A stretch of 64,000 nucleotides of DNA from positions 567,092,880 through 567,156,879 of the forward strand of contig NC_053037.3 of assembly GCF_002575655.3 (NCBI RefSeq), in the 5' to 3' direction. Positions 1-11,555 of this stretch are shown here, in pieces (within the stretch, counting starts at the first letter, position 1; each line of letters starts with the position of its first letter). The translations under genes and the position numbers were made by a program. The notes under the pieces were generated by a model. It was not told the DNA's origin. It was given only the letters and a program-made list of their open reading frames with translations, and searched no databases. This DNA comes from Aegilops tauschii subsp. strangulata (taxonomy: Eukaryota > Streptophyta > Magnoliopsida > Poales > Poaceae).

Positions 1-1073
1 AACAGTTTCGACGGTGCCCTATTTAACGTGAATGCAGCCGTCTCTAAAGCATAACCCCAAAACGATAGCGGTAAATCAGTAAGAGACATCATAGATCGCA
101 CCACATCTAGTAAAGTATGAGTACGACGTTCGGACACACCATTACGATGTGGTGTTCCGGGTGGCGTGAGTTGCGAAACTATTCCGCATTATTTCAAATG
201 TAGACCAAACTCGTAACTCAAATATTCTCCTGCACGATCAGATCGTAGAAACTTTATTTTCTTGTTACGATGATTTTCCACTTCACTCTGAATTTTTTTG
301 AACTATTCAAATGTTTCAGACTTATGTTTCATTAAGTAGATATACCCATATCTGCTCAAATCATCTGTGAAGGTGAGAAAATAACGATTCCCGCCGCGAG
401 CCTCAATATTCGTCAGACCACATACATCAGTATGTATGATCTCCAACAAATCTGTTGCTCGCTCCATTGTTCCGGAGAACGGCGTTTTAGTCATCTTGCC
501 CATAAGGCATGGTTCGCAAGTACCAGGTGATTCCAATAGTCCATCAGTATGGAGTTTCTTCATGCGCTTTACACCAATGTGACCCAAACGGCAGTGCCAC
601 AAATAAGTTGCACTATCATTATCAACTCTGCATCTTTTGTCTTCAACATTATGAATATGTGTATCACTACTATCGAGATTCAACAAAAATAGACCACTCT
701 TCAAGGGTGCATGACCATAAAAGATATTACTCATATAAATAGAACAACCATTATTCTCAGATTTAAATGAATAATCGTCTCACATTAAACAAGATCCAGA
801 TATAATGTTCATGCTCAACACTAGCACCAAATAACAATTATTTAGGTCTAAAACTAATCCCGAAGGTAGATGTAGAGGTAGCGTGTCGACGGCGATCACA
901 TCGACTTTGGAACCATTTCCCACGCGCATCGTCACCTCGTCCTTAGCCAGTCTTCGCTTAATTCGTAGTTCCTGGTTCGAGTTGCAAATATTAGCAACAG
1001 AACCAGTATCAAATACCCAGGTGCTACTGCGAGCTCTACTAAGGTGCACATTAATAACATGTATATATATCAC
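1..1073 (-). pseudogene. Copia pol fragment: protease, GAG-pre-integrase, integrase (broken)
   Basis: One reading frame on the minus strand from 1073 to the left edge encodes the first part of Copia pol. The protease motif WVFDTGSVANIC lies near 1015-980. The GAG-pre-integrase zinc motif (WHCRLGHIGVKRM with a following CxxC) lies near 590-500. The integrase core starts near 440 (HTDVCGL, FTDDLSRYGYIYL) and continues to a segment near 170-20 that still reads GVSERR and LPLSFWGYALETAAF. The frame is cut by TGA at 782-780, TAG at 305-303 and TAA at 191-189; the last two fall in positions where the family normally has lysine and glutamine. The frame is also offset from gag by what looks like an extra TATA near 1064. 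It is a dead polyprotein remnant. Confidence 0.88.
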
Positions 1074-1920
1074 ATATACCTTTGTTCACATTGCCATCCT
1101 TCTTATCCGCCAAATACTTGGGGCGGTTCCGCTTCCAGTGACCAGTCTGCTTGCAGTAGAAGCACTCAGTCTCAGGCTTAGGTCCAGACTTGGGTTTCTT
1201 CTCTTGAGCAGCAACTTGTTTGCCCTTCTTCTTGAAGTTTCCCTTCTTCTTCCCTTTACCCTTTTTCTTGAAACTGGTGGTCTTGTTGACCATCAACACT
1301 TGATGCTCCTTCTTGATTTCTACCTCCGCAGCCTTTAGCATTGCGAAGAGCTCGGGAATTGTCTTATCCATCCCTTGCATATTATAGTTCATCATGAAGC
1401 TCTTGTAGCTTGGTGGGAGTGATTGAAGAATTCTGTGAATGACACTATCATCCGGAAGATTAACTCCCAGTTGAATCAAGTGATTGTTATACCTAGACAT
1501 TTTGCGTATATGTTCACTGACAGAACTATTCTCCTCCATCTTGTAGCTGTAGAACTTATTGGAGATTTCATATCTCTCAATCCGGGCATTTGCTTGAAAT
1601 ATTAACTTCAACTCCTGGAACATCTCATATGCTCCATGACGTTCAAAACGTCGTTGAAGTCCCGGTTCTAAGCCGTAAAGCATGGCACACTGAACTATCG
1701 AGTAGTCATCAGCTTTGCTCTGCCAGACGTTCTTAACGTCGTCAGTTGCATCTGCAGCAGGCCTGGCACCCAGCGCTGCTTCCAGGACGTAATTCTTCTG
1801 TGCAGCAATGAGGATAATCCTCAAGTTACGGACCCAGTCCGTGTAATTGCTACCATCATCTTTCAACTTTTCTTTCTCAAGGAACGCATTAAAGTTCAAT
1901 GGAACAACAACACGGGCCAT
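1051..1920 (-). CDS. Copia gag protein with damaged zinc knuckle
   Basis: This 289-residue frame starts at the ATG at 1920 (MARVVVPLNFNAF). It matches the Angela/BARE1 gag: an N-terminal UBN2/retrotran-gag type region (NYTDWVRNLR, VWQSKADDYS, KMEENSSVSEHIRKM, residues about 20-190), a basic linker rich in Lys (about 205-240) and a zinc knuckle near 250-265. The knuckle reads CFYCKQTGHWKRNR, so the last cysteine of the CCHC set is replaced by arginine. That should weaken packaging of RNA into particles. The frame ends early at TAA (1053-1051) because an AT-rich insertion shifts it away from the protease frame that follows. In intact relatives gag and pol form one polyprotein. Confidence 0.88.
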   Translation of the reverse strand: MARVVVPLNFNAFLEKEKLKDDGSNYTDWVRNLRIILIAAQKNYVLEAALGARPAADATDDVKNVWQSKADDYSIVQCAMLYGLEPGLQRRFERHGAYEMFQELKLIFQANARIERYEISNKFYSYKMEENSSVSEHIRKMSRYNNHLIQLGVNLPDDSVIHRILQSLPPSYKSFMMNYNMQGMDKTIPELFAMLKAAEVEIKKEHQVLMVNKTTSFKKKGKGKKKGNFKKKGKQVAAQEKKPKSGPKPETECFYCKQTGHWKRNRPKYLADKKDGNVNKGICDIYTCY

Positions 1921-2520
1921 CTATCTACAACAACATAGACAAGCAAAATACTATCAGGTACTAAGTTCATGATAAATTTAAGTTCAATTAATCATATTAC
2001 TTAAGAACTCCCACTTAGATAGGCATCCCTCTAATCATCTAAGTGATCACGTGATCCAAATCAACTAAACCATGTCCGATCATCACGTGAGATGGAGTAG
2101 TTTTCAATGGTGAACATCACTATGTTGATCATATCTACTGTATGATTCACGCTCGACCTTTCGGTCTCAGTGTTCCGAGGCCATATCTGCATATGCTAGG
2201 ATCGTCAAGTTTAACCCGAGTATTCCGCGTGTGCAAAACTGGCTTGCACCCATTGTAGATGAACGTAGAACTTATCACACCCGATCATCACGTGGTGCCT
2301 CGGCACGACGAGCTTTGGCAACGGTGCATACTCAGGGAGAACACTCTTATCTTGAAATTTAATGAGAGATCATCTTATAATGCTACCGTCAATCAAAGCA
2401 AAATAAGATGCATAAAGGATAAACATCACATGCAATCAATATAAGTGATATGATATGGCCATCATCATCTTGTGCTTGTGATCTCCATCTTCGAAGCACC
2501 GTCATGATCACCATCGTCAC
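1921..2520 (-). other. Untranslated leader of the Angela-like element, distal part
   Basis: This stretch between the gag start and the nested Gypsy insertion carries no convincing reading frame. It is the gag-proximal half of the Copia leader. The other half resumes at 7302 after the nested element and one copy of its target duplication. A short plus-strand frame at 2259-2444 has no recognisable features. Confidence 0.75.
2516..2520. repeat. Target site duplication GTCAC (left)
   Basis: GTCAC here and at 7297-7301 exactly flank the nested Gypsy derivative. A 5-bp duplication is standard for LTR-retrotransposon integration and defines both ends of the insertion. Confidence 0.9.
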
Positions 2521-4061
2521 TGCTACCTCTTGAGCACTGCGTTGGTTTTCCCTTGAAGAGGAAAGGGTGATGCAGCAAAGTAGCGTAAGTATTTCCCTCA
2601 GTTTTTGAGAACCAAGGTATCAATCCAGTAGGAGGCTACGCGCGAGTCCCTCGCACCTACACAAAACAAATAACTCCTCGCAACCAACGCGATAAGGGGT
2701 TGTCAATCCCTTCACGGTCACTTACGAGAGTGAGATCTGATAGATATGATAGGATAATATTTTTGGTATTTTTGTGATAAAGATGCAAAGTAAAATAAAA
2801 GCAAAGGAAATAACAAAGTGTTGGAAGATTAATATGATGAAGATAGACTTGGGGGCCATAGGTTTCACTAGTGGCTTCTCTCAAGAGCATAAGTATTTTA
2901 CGGTGGGTGAACGAATTACTGTTGAGCAATTGACAGAATTGAGCATAGTTATGACCATCTATATAGGCATCACGTCCGAGAAAGGTAGACCGACTCCTGC
3001 CTGCATCTACTACTATTACTCCACTCATCGACCGCTATCCAGCATGCATCTAGAGTATTAAGTTCATGAAAACAGAGTAACGCCTTAAGCAAGATGACAT
3101 GATGTAGAGGGATAAATTCATGCAATATGATAAAAACCCATCTTGTTATCCTCGATGGCAACAATACAATACGTGCCTTTCTGCCCCTACTGTCACTGGG
3201 AAAGGACACCGCAAGATTGAACCCAAAACTAAGCACTTCTCCCATTGCAAGAAAGATCAATCTAGTAGGCCAAACCAAACTGATAATTCGAAAAGACTTG
3301 CAAAGATAACCAATCATACATAAAAGAATTTAGAGAAGATTCAAATATTGTTCATAGATAATCTTGATCATAAACCCACAATTCATTGGTCTCAACAAAC
3401 ACACCGCAAAAAGAAGATTACATCGAATAGATCTCCACGAGAGAGGGGGAGAACATTGTATTGAGATCCAAAAAGAGAGAAGAAGCCATCTAGCTACTAA
3501 CTATGGACCCGAAGGTCTGAAGTAAACTACTCACACTTTATCGGAGAGGCTATGGTGTTGATGTAGAAGCCCTTCGTGATGGATGCCCCCTCCGGCGGAG
3601 CTCCGGAACAGGCCCCAAGATGGGATCTCATGGGAACAGAAGGTTGCGGCAGTGGAATTAGGTTTTTGGCTCCGTATCTGATTGTTTGGGGGTACGTAGG
3701 TATATATAGGAGGAAGAAGTACGTCGGTGGAGCAACGTGGGGCCCACGAGGGTGGATGGCGTGCCCCCTACCTCGTGGCCTCCTGGAAGCTTCTCTTACG
3801 TAGGGTCCAAGTCTCCTGGATCATGTTCGTTCCAAAAATCACGCTCCCGAAGGTTTCATTCCGTTTGGACTCCGTTTGATATTCTTTTTCTGCGAAACTC
3901 TGAAATAGGCAAAAAAACAGCAATTCTGGGCTGGGCCTCCGGTTAATAGGTTAGTCCCAAAAAATAATATAAAAGTGGATAATAAAGCCCAATATTGTCC
4001 AAAACAGTAGATAATATAGCATGGAGCAATCAAAAATTATAGATACGTTGGAGACGTATCA
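2521..4061 (-). repeat. 3' LTR of the nested Gypsy derivative
   Basis: This 1541-bp LTR begins TGCTACCTC and ends GACGTATCA on the plus strand, i.e. TG...CA in both senses. The part from about 3189 to 4061 aligns closely with 6407-7296. A TATA-like run (TATATATAGG, 3701-3710) marks the likely core promoter on the minus strand. Open frames within it are LTR sequence and not genes. Confidence 0.9.
3700..3708 (-). promoter_or_regulatory. TATA box in the Gypsy LTR
   Basis: The plus strand reads GTATATATA here, so the minus strand carries TATATATAC in the middle of the LTR, where the U3/R boundary of such elements usually lies. The equivalent site in the 5' LTR fragment is near 6918-6926. Confidence 0.5.
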
Positions 4062-6406
4062 AGCATCCCCAAGCTTAATTACTGCTCGTCCTCGAGTAGG
4101 TAAATGATAAAAAAGATAATTTTTGATGTGGAGTGCTACTTGGCATAATTTCAATGTAATTCTTCTTAATTGTGGTATGAATATTCAGATCCGAAAGATT
4201 GAAGATAAAAGTTCATATTGACATAATAATACTTCAAGCATACTAACTAGCAATTATGTCCTCTCAAAATAACATGGCCAAAGAAAGTTCATCCCTACAA
4301 AATCATATAGTTTAGTCATGCTCCATTTTCGTCACACAAGAATGCTCTCATCATGCACAACCCCGATGACAAGCCAAGCAATTGTTTCATACTTTAGTAA
4401 TCTCAAACCTATAAACTTTCACGCAATATATGAGCGCGAGCCATGGACATAGCACTATGGGTGGAATAGAATATAATGATGGGGGTTATGCAGAGAAGAC
4501 AAAAAAGGAGAAAGTCTCACATCAACGAGGCTAATTAATGAGCTATGGAGATGCCCATCGATTGATGTTAATGCAAGGAGTAGGGATTGCCATGCAACGG
4601 ATGCACTAGAGCTATAAATGTATAAATGCTCAACAAAAGAAACTAAGTGGGTGTGCATCCAACTTGCTTGCTCACGAAGACCTAGGGAACTTGAGGAGGC
4701 CCATTGTTGGAATATACAAGCCAAGTTCTATAATGAAAAATTCCCACTAGTATATGAAAGTGACAAAACAAGAGACTCTCTATCATGAAGATTATGGTGC
4801 TACTTTGAAGCACAAGTGTGGCAAAGGATAGTAGCATTGTCCCTTCTCTCTTTCTCTCTCATTTTTTTGGGCCTTCTCTTTTTTATGGCCTTTCTCTCTC
4901 TTTTTTTATTCCTCACTTGGGACAACGCTCTAGAAAATGATGATCATCACACTTCTATTTATTTACAACTCAATGATTACAACTCGATACTAGAACAAAG
5001 TATGACTCTATATGAATGCCTCCGGCGGTGTACCGGTATATGCAATGAACCAAGAGTAACATGTATGAAAGAATTATGAATGGTGGCTTTGCCACAAATA
5101 CTATGTCAACTACATGATCATGCTAAGCAATATGACAATGATGAATGTGTCATGATAAACGGAATGGTGGAAAGTTGCATGGCAATATATCTCGGAATGG
5201 ATATGGAAATGCCATAATAGGTAGGTATGGTGGCTGTTTTGAGGAAGATATAAGGAGGTTTATGTGTGAAAGAGCGTATCATATCACGGGGTTTGGATGC
5301 ACCGGCGAAGTTTGCACCAACTCTCAATGTGAGAAAGGGCAATGCACGGTACCCAAGAGGCTAGCAATGATGGATGGGTGAGAGTGCGTATAATCCATGG
5401 ACTCAACATTAGTCATAAAGAACTCACATACTTATTGCAAAAATCTACAAGTCATCAAAAACCAAGCATTACGCGCATGCTCCTAGGGGGATAGATTGGT
5501 AGGAAAAGACCATCGCTCGTCCCCGACCGCCACTCATAAGGAGGACAATCAAAGAACACCTCATGTTTCAAATTTGTTACATAAAGTTTACCATACGTGC
5601 ATGCTACGGGACTTGCAAACTTCAACACAAGCATTTCTCAAATTCACAACTACTCAACTAGCACGACTTTGATATTATTACCTCCATATCTCAAAACAAT
5701 CATCAAGCATCAAACTTCTCTTAGTATTCAACACACTCATAAGAAAGTTTTTACTAATCTTGAATACCTAGCATATTAGGATTATTTAAGCAAATTACCA
5801 TGCTATTTAAGACTCTCAAAATAATCTAAGTGAAGCATGAGAGATCAATAGTGTCTATAAAACAGATCCACCACTGTGCTCTAAAAGATATAAGTGAAGT
5901 ACTAGAGCAAAACTATATAACTCAAAAGATATAAGTGAAGCACATAGAGTATTCTAATAATTTCCAAATCATGTATGGCTCTCTCAAAAGGTGTGTACAG
6001 CAAGGATGATTGTGGTAAACTAAAAAGCAAAGACTCAAATCATACAAGACGCTCCAAGCAAAACACATATCATGTGGTGAATAAAAATATAGCTCCAAGT
6101 AAAGTTACTGATGGAAGTAGACGAAAGAGGGGATGCCTTCCGGGACATCCCCAAGCTTTGGCTTTTTGGTGTCCTTAGATTATCTTGGGGTGCCATGGGC
6201 ATCCCCAAGCTTAGGCTCTTGCCACTCCTTGTTCCATAATCCATCAAAATCTTTCACCCAAAACTTGAAAACTTCACAACACAAAACTCAACAGAAATCT
6301 CGTGAGCTCCGTTAGCGAAAGAAAACAAAAGACCACTTCAAGGTACTGTAATGAACTCATTCTTTATTTATATTGGTGTTAAACCTACTGTATTCCAACT
6401 TCTCTA
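4062..6406 (-). other. Non-coding 3' internal region of the Gypsy derivative
   Basis: About 2.3 kb between the LTRs holds no gag or pol motif in any frame. Next to the 3' LTR (4062-4075) the minus strand reads AAGCTTGGGGATGC, a purine-rich stretch that fits a polypurine tract. The same AAGCTTGGGGATG-type motif recurs near 6147-6215. The stretch is the 3' spacer typical of these elements. Near 6406 it passes abruptly into the middle of the 5' LTR, which marks the deletion breakpoint. Confidence 0.75.
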
Positions 6407-7296
6407 TTGTCACTTGGAAAGGACACCGCAAGATTGAACCCAAAGCTAAGCACTTCTCCCATTGCAAGAAAGATCAATCTAGTAGGCCAAACCAAACTGA
6501 TAATTCAAAGAGACTTGCAAAGATAACCAATCATACATAAAAGAATTCAGAGGAGATTCAAATATTGTTCATAGATAATCTTGATCATAAACCCACAATT
6601 CATCGGTCTCAACAAACACACCGCAAAAAGAAGATTACATCGAATAGATCTCCATGAGAGAGGGGGAGAACATTGTATTGAGATCCAAAAAGAGAGAAGA
6701 AGCCATCTAGCTACTAACTATGGACCCGAAGGTCTGAAGTAAACTACTCACATTTCATCGGAGAGGCTATGGTGTTGATGTAGAAGCCCTCCGTGATGGA
6801 TGCCCCCTCCAGCGGAGCTCCGGAACAGGCCCCAAGATGGTATCTCGTGGGTACAGAAGGTTGCGGCGGTGGAATTAGGTTTTGTGCTCCGTATCTGATC
6901 GTTTGGGGGTACGTAGGTATATATAGGAGGAAGAAGTACGTCGGTGGAGCAACGTGGGGCCCACGAGGGTGGAGGGCGCGCCCTGGGGGGTGGGCGCGCC
7001 CCCCCTACCTCGTGGCCTCCTAGAAGCTTCTCTTACGTAGGGTCCATGTCTCCTGGATTATGTTCGTTCCAAAAATCACGCTCCCGAAGGTTTCATTCCG
7101 TTTGGACTCCGTTTGATATTCTTTTTTTGCGAAACTCTGAAATAGGCAAAAAAACAACAATTCTGGGCTGGGCCTCCGGTTAATAGGTTAGTCCCAAAAA
7201 TAATATAAAAGTGGATAATAAAGCCCAATATTGTCCAAAACAGTAGATAATATAGCATGGAGCAATAAAAATTATAGATACGTTGGAGACGTATCA
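6407..7296 (-). repeat. Truncated 5' LTR of the nested Gypsy derivative
   Basis: This matches 3189-4061 of the complete LTR, including the TATA region, and ends at GTATCA (7296) followed by GTCAC. It contains an extra GC-rich palindromic stretch near 6976-7005 that is absent from the other LTR. The element-sense 3' part of the LTR is missing. Confidence 0.87.
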
Positions 7297-7301
7297 GTCA
7301 C
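7297..7301. repeat. Target site duplication GTCAC (right)
   Basis: This is the right partner of 2516-2520. After it the Angela-like leader resumes. Confidence 0.9.
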
Positions 7302-7923
7302 CGGCGCGACACCTTGATCTCCATCGTAGCATCGTTGTCGTCTCGCCAACTATTGCTTCTACGACCATCGCTACCGCTTAGTGATAAAGTAAAGCAATTA
7401 CAGGGCGATTTCATTGCATACAATAAAGCGACAACCATATGGCTCCTGCCAGTTGCCGATAACTCGGTTACAAGACATGATCATCTCATACAATAAAATA
7501 TAGCATCATGCCTTGACCATACCACATCATAACATGCCCTGCAAAAACAAGTTAGACGTCCTCTACTTTGTTGTTGCAAGTTTTACGTGGCTGCTACGGG
7601 CCGAGGAAGAACCGTTCTTACCAATGCATCAAAACCACAACGATAGTTCGTCAAGTTAGTGCTGTTTTAACCTTCTGAAGGACCGGGCGTAGCCACACTC
7701 GGTTCAACTAAAGTTGGAGAAACTGACACCTGCCAGCCACCTATGTGCAAAGCACGTCGGTAGAACTAGTCTCGCGTAAGCGTACGCGTAATGTCGGTCC
7801 GGGCCGCTTCATCCAACAATACCGCCGAACCAAGTATGACATGCTGGTAAGCAGTATGACTTGTATCGCCCACAACTCACTTGTGTTCTACTCGTGCATA
7901 TAACATCTACGCATAAAACCAGG
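7302..7923 (-). other. Untranslated leader of the Angela-like element, proximal part
   Basis: This joins the 5' LTR/primer binding site to the leader segment at 1921-2520 once the nested Gypsy derivative is removed. I see no coding motif in it. Confidence 0.75.
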
Positions 7924-7935
7924 CTCGGATGCCAC
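7924..7935 (-). promoter_or_regulatory. Primer binding site of the Angela-like element (diverged)
   Basis: The minus strand just inside the LTR reads TGGCATCCGAGCC. This corresponds to the initiator-tRNA-Met complement TGGTATCAGAGC with two substitutions. The position next to the LTR end supports the call. Confidence 0.7.
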
Positions 7936-9665
7936 TGTTGCGGAACGTAGTAATTTCAAAAAATTTCCTACGCACAGGCAAGATCATGGTGATGCATAGC
8001 AACGAGAGGGGAGAGTGTTGTCCACGTACCCTCGTAGACCGAAAGCGGAAGCGTTAGCACAACGCGGTTGATGTAGTCGTACGTCTTCACGATCCGACCG
8101 ATCCAAGTACCGAACGTACGGCACCTCCGAGTTCAGCACACGTTCAGCTCGATGACGTCCCGCGGACTCCGATCCAGCAGAGCTTCACGGGAGAGTTCCG
8201 TCAGCACGACAGCGTGATGACGGTGATGATGTTGCTACCGACGCAGGGCTTCGCCTAAGCACCGCTACGATATGACCGAGGTGGAATATGGTGGAGGGGG
8301 GCACCGCACACGGCTGGGAAAGATCAACAGATCAACTTGTGTGTGTAGAGGTGCCCCCTGCCCCCGTATATAAAGGAGCAAGGGGGAGAGGCGGCCGGCC
8401 AAGGAGGGCGCGCCAAGGGGGGAGTCCTACTCCCACCGGGAGTAGGACTCCTCCTTTCCTTGTTGGAGTAGGAGAAGGGAAGGAAGGGAGAGAGGAGGAG
8501 AAGGAAAAAGGGGGGCGCCGCCCCCCTCCTTGTCCAAATCGGACTAGAGGGGGAGGGGGCGCGCGGCCGCCCTGGCCGCCCCTCCTCTTCTCCCACTAAG
8601 GCCCATGAGGCCCAATTAACTCCCCGGGGGGTCTCGGTAACCCCCGGCACTCCGGTAAATGTCCGAAACCTCCCGAAACACTTCCAGTGTCCGAACATAG
8701 TCATCCAACATATTGATCTTTACGTCTCGACCATGTCAAGACTCCTCGTCATGTCCGTGATCATATCCGGGACTCCGAACTACCTTCGGTACATCAAAAC
8801 ACAAAAACTCATAATACCGATCGTCACCAAACTTTAAGCGTGCGGACCCTACGGGTTCGAGAACTATGTAGACATGACCGAGACACGTCTCCGGTCAATA
8901 ACCAATAGCGGAACCTGGATGCTCATATTGGCTCCCACATATTCTACGAAGATCTTTATCGGTCAAACCGCATAACAACATACGTTGTTCCCTTTGTCAT
9001 CGGTATGTTACTTGCCCGAGATTCGATCGTCGGTATCTCCATACCTAGTTCAACCGGCAAGTCTCTTTACTCGTTCCGTAATGCATCATGCCGCAACTAA
9101 CTCATTAGTCACATTGCTTGCAAGGCTTATAGTGATGTGCATTACCGAGAGGGCCCAGAGATACCTCTCCGACAATCGGAGTGACAAATCCTAATCTCGA
9201 AATACGCCAACTCAACAAGTACCTTCGGAGACACCTGTAGAGCACCTTTATAATCACCCAGTTACGTTGTGACGTTTGGTAGCACACAAAGTGTTCCTCC
9301 GGTAAACGGGAGTTGCATAATCTCATAGTCATAGGAACATGTATAAGTCATGAAGAAAGCAATAGCAACATACTAAACGATCAAGTGCTAAGCTAACGGA
9401 ATGGGTCAAGTCAATCACATCATTCTCCTGATGATGTGATCCCGTTAATCAAATGACAACTCATGTCCATGGCTAGGAAACTCAACCATCTTCGATTAAC
9501 GAGCTAGTCAAGTAGAGGCATACTAGTGACACTATGTTTGTCTATGTATTCACACATGTATTATGTTTCCGGTTAATACAATTCTAGCATGAATAATAAA
9601 CATTTATCATGATATGAGGAAATAAATAATAACTTTATTATTGCCTCTAGGGCATATTTCCTTCA
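7936..9665 (-). repeat. 5' LTR of the Angela-like Copia element
   Basis: This 1730-bp LTR runs from TGTTGCGGAACG to CATATTTCCTTCA on the plus strand. The length and both edges are characteristic of the Angela/WIS/BARE1 group. It holds a GC-rich R/U5-type region with an exact inverted repeat at 8421-8451 (14-bp arms around ACC) and a TATA box at 8367-8374. Frames of 100-126 codons across 8288-8704 arise from the GC-rich LTR and are not genes. Confidence 0.93.
8367..8374 (-). promoter_or_regulatory. TATA box of the Angela-like LTR promoter
   Basis: The minus strand reads TTTATATACGGGG at this point, directly upstream (element sense) of a G-rich stretch. This is the position and form of the BARE1-type LTR core promoter. 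It would drive leftward transcription into gag. Confidence 0.65.
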
Positions 9666-10492
9666 GTACCGGTCTTAGATGTCAGTGTGTGGACCGGAGA
9701 AGATTTTTCATCCCCAACCTTATTTTTGGTACGGTTGGCAGTGCGGGGGGTCATTTAAGGCAGCGACATACCAGCGATGGTGGCCGGCGGGGTGTCAGAT
9801 GGGTTGTGGCAATCCATTCTAGCCGCGCGGGCGGGAGAAGGGTGCGTGTGAAACTTTTACTGGCCGTGCCGAGGTTGGTTAGAGGATCGGCTAGAGTTGC
9901 CCTTACTTGTCACCTTTAAATCTGCCAACCTTCTTTGTATTTTTCATGTGACTTTGAAATTGATGGGGCGCATATTGGTTTGAGACTCAGGCTCTTACTG
10001 CACTTATAGGCATGCTAATGAATATTCCATCTCCTTTGGTACAGACGCCTAATCCCATGTTGCACTGGTTGGAAGATGAGCTGAAGCTAGATTCAAATTT
10101 TAATCTGCTTTGTTTTTTTTCTCTGTAGAGGACATGCATTGTATAAGAAATAATGTTTACAATTATGAATAATGTTACGGGTGTTTCTAAAAAAAGTTGA
10201 AGATAGATCCAACTTTAATCTCTTTTATTTTCTCTCTCCTGAGAACATGCAATGTATATGAAAAGACTGTCTAAACAACCATGCTAAATGTCTTTTGTCT
10301 TCTCCAGAGAACATTTCCTTCTTCTTATAATAGTGCATAAGAAACGAACGTCGATCTTATGAACTACCTGCCCTTTGGTGATACAATCTTGATTGAAAAT
10401 GAGAGCATGACTCGATAACAAAACCAGAAAATAACAATTTCCTCTTTAGAAAAGCACAGCCTCTCATAAATAAAGTATACATATGAAAAATC
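9666..10492. other. Unassigned DNA between the Angela LTR and the F-box fragment
   Basis: I recognise no gene. Two short stretches near 10075-10165 and 10196-10265 resemble each other (AGTTGAAGATAGATCCAA-type followed by a T-rich run and ACATGCA). This is a local imperfect duplication, possibly in the 3' flank of the F-box gene. Confidence 0.4.
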
Positions 10493-11475
10493 TCATTCCC
10501 TGTAGGGACATCTCTTAAGGGGCAAGACCACAAAGGTAGGCACTTCTAGCTTTGTCTTTTTAGATGAACTGGTGATCCATGTTTCAACCTTGCGATTCAT
10601 GTGTTCAAACAACTTTCCGTTCCCACCATCAATTTGCATTTCTTCAAGAACCGTCGCATTTTTGGTGAAGGATTTGATCAACTTGACACCAAAACAGTTT
10701 GACTTCTCTAGCCGGAATTGCAGACCCACTCTCATGAGTGAGCTCCGCAAGCACTCGGACGAGTGTCGACTCAAACCAAAAATTTCAGAAATTTCGTCAT
10801 ATGCAACGCCTAATTCTGGTGATACCGTGGCCGGCTTGGAATCACCGCATTGGTCGAGATGAGCCATGGACTTATCGCGGTCGTACCAAAATTTCCATTC
10901 CAAGAATTGGTGGGTGCCCTCATCTCGATTGCGGGCATGTCTTTTGTAGGCATCATCTTCCTGCGTGGTGAGGTTGATCCAGAGTTCATGGAGCACCGGG
11001 CAGCAACAGAGCAGGTTGGAGATCGCCACCGCGGCCATCTGGCCTTTCGGCCTATGCACTCCTTGCAGCTCGAGGTGCTTGAGGCGGTAGAACGTCTCCG
11101 GCAGGAGCTCGACCCGCTTGGTTAACCATTTTAGAATGCTATTTAGGGTGCAGCCTTAATAAACGCGCATGATCCGTCTTTCTTTGTACCGGTGTAGGTC
11201 CGGATTGAAAATGAACACCTCCGCAAAAGCATTTTAGAGACAAAAGAAACCATCTATAATGACACATGCATGTCTCGTCAAAACCTCCAGGGGAAGAAAG
11301 CAGATTTCTCATCTTATGTGAAGAGAGAGAAAGAGAGAGACCTTAGGATTAACCATATTCAAATGCATTGAGTTTGTGTCGGCACTGAGGCCACCCTCAA
11401 TGAGGATGGGAAGGAGGATATGCGCAACACAGACGGGACCTATTTGGTGTCTTCAGTCATGGTTATTATGTTAGG
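10493..11475 (-). pseudogene. F-box/LRR/FBD-type protein gene fragment
   Basis: The minus strand encodes the C-terminal half of a grass F-box protein of the FBD/LRR type. One open stretch runs from about 11154 to 10493. It holds LRR-like text (FYRLKHLELQGV, ISNLLCCCPVLHELWINL) and an FBD-like end (SSLMRVGLQFRLEKSN, NATVLEEMQI). A second coding-like stretch at about 11475-11342 reads LLPILIEGGLSADTNSMHL and is followed by a possible splice donor (AAG|GTCTCT). An in-frame TAA lies just upstream of the main stretch, and no F-box domain is visible further upstream, where the DNA turns AT-rich. I take it as a truncated gene or pseudogene. F-box proteins are substrate receptors of SCF ubiquitin ligases. 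Confidence 0.6.
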
Positions 11476-11555
11476 GACGTGTGGTATTTTTCTTCTCTTG
11501 TTGCAATGCACGGGCTCTTTTGCTACTATATAATGTATTATTAGCATGCGTATTA

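Larger units (their letters stand above)
2521..7296 (-). mobile_element. Gypsy LTR-retrotransposon deletion derivative (Sabrina/WHAM-like)
   Basis: A minus-strand Gypsy-type element is inserted in the leader of the Angela-like Copia and flanked by GTCAC. It has a complete 3' LTR (2521-4061), about 2.3 kb of the non-coding 3' internal region, and only the first ~890 bp (element sense) of the 5' LTR (6407-7296). The rest of the 5' LTR, the primer binding site, gag and pol are missing, so an internal deletion joined the 3' spacer to the middle of the 5' LTR. The LTR start (element-sense TGATACGTCTCCAACG) and end (AAGAGGTAGCA) are very common in wheat. I associate them with the Sabrina/WHAM group but cannot fix the family name without a search. 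Confidence 0.87.
1..9665 (-). mobile_element. Angela/WIS/BARE1-like Copia retrotransposon, partial, interrupted
   Basis: This is a minus-strand Copia LTR retrotransposon. The order read leftwards is 5' LTR (7936-9665), primer binding site, leader, gag (1920-1051), protease, GAG-pre-integrase and integrase, which runs off the left edge; reverse transcriptase, RNase H and the 3' LTR lie outside the window. The LTR edges (element-sense TGAAGGAAATATGCC at the start, TTCCGCAACA at the end) and the gag/protease motifs are those of the Angela/WIS/BARE1 group of Triticeae. The leader is split by a nested Gypsy derivative (2521-7296). The coding region holds at least three in-frame stops and a frameshift, so the copy cannot act autonomously. 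The five bases after the 5' LTR (9666-9670, GTACC) are the candidate target duplication, but the partner is outside the window. Confidence 0.9.

Noticed and set aside
8288..8704. 103- and 126-codon frames on opposite strands in the Angela-like LTR
   Set aside because: They follow from GC-rich LTR sequence with no recognisable domain.
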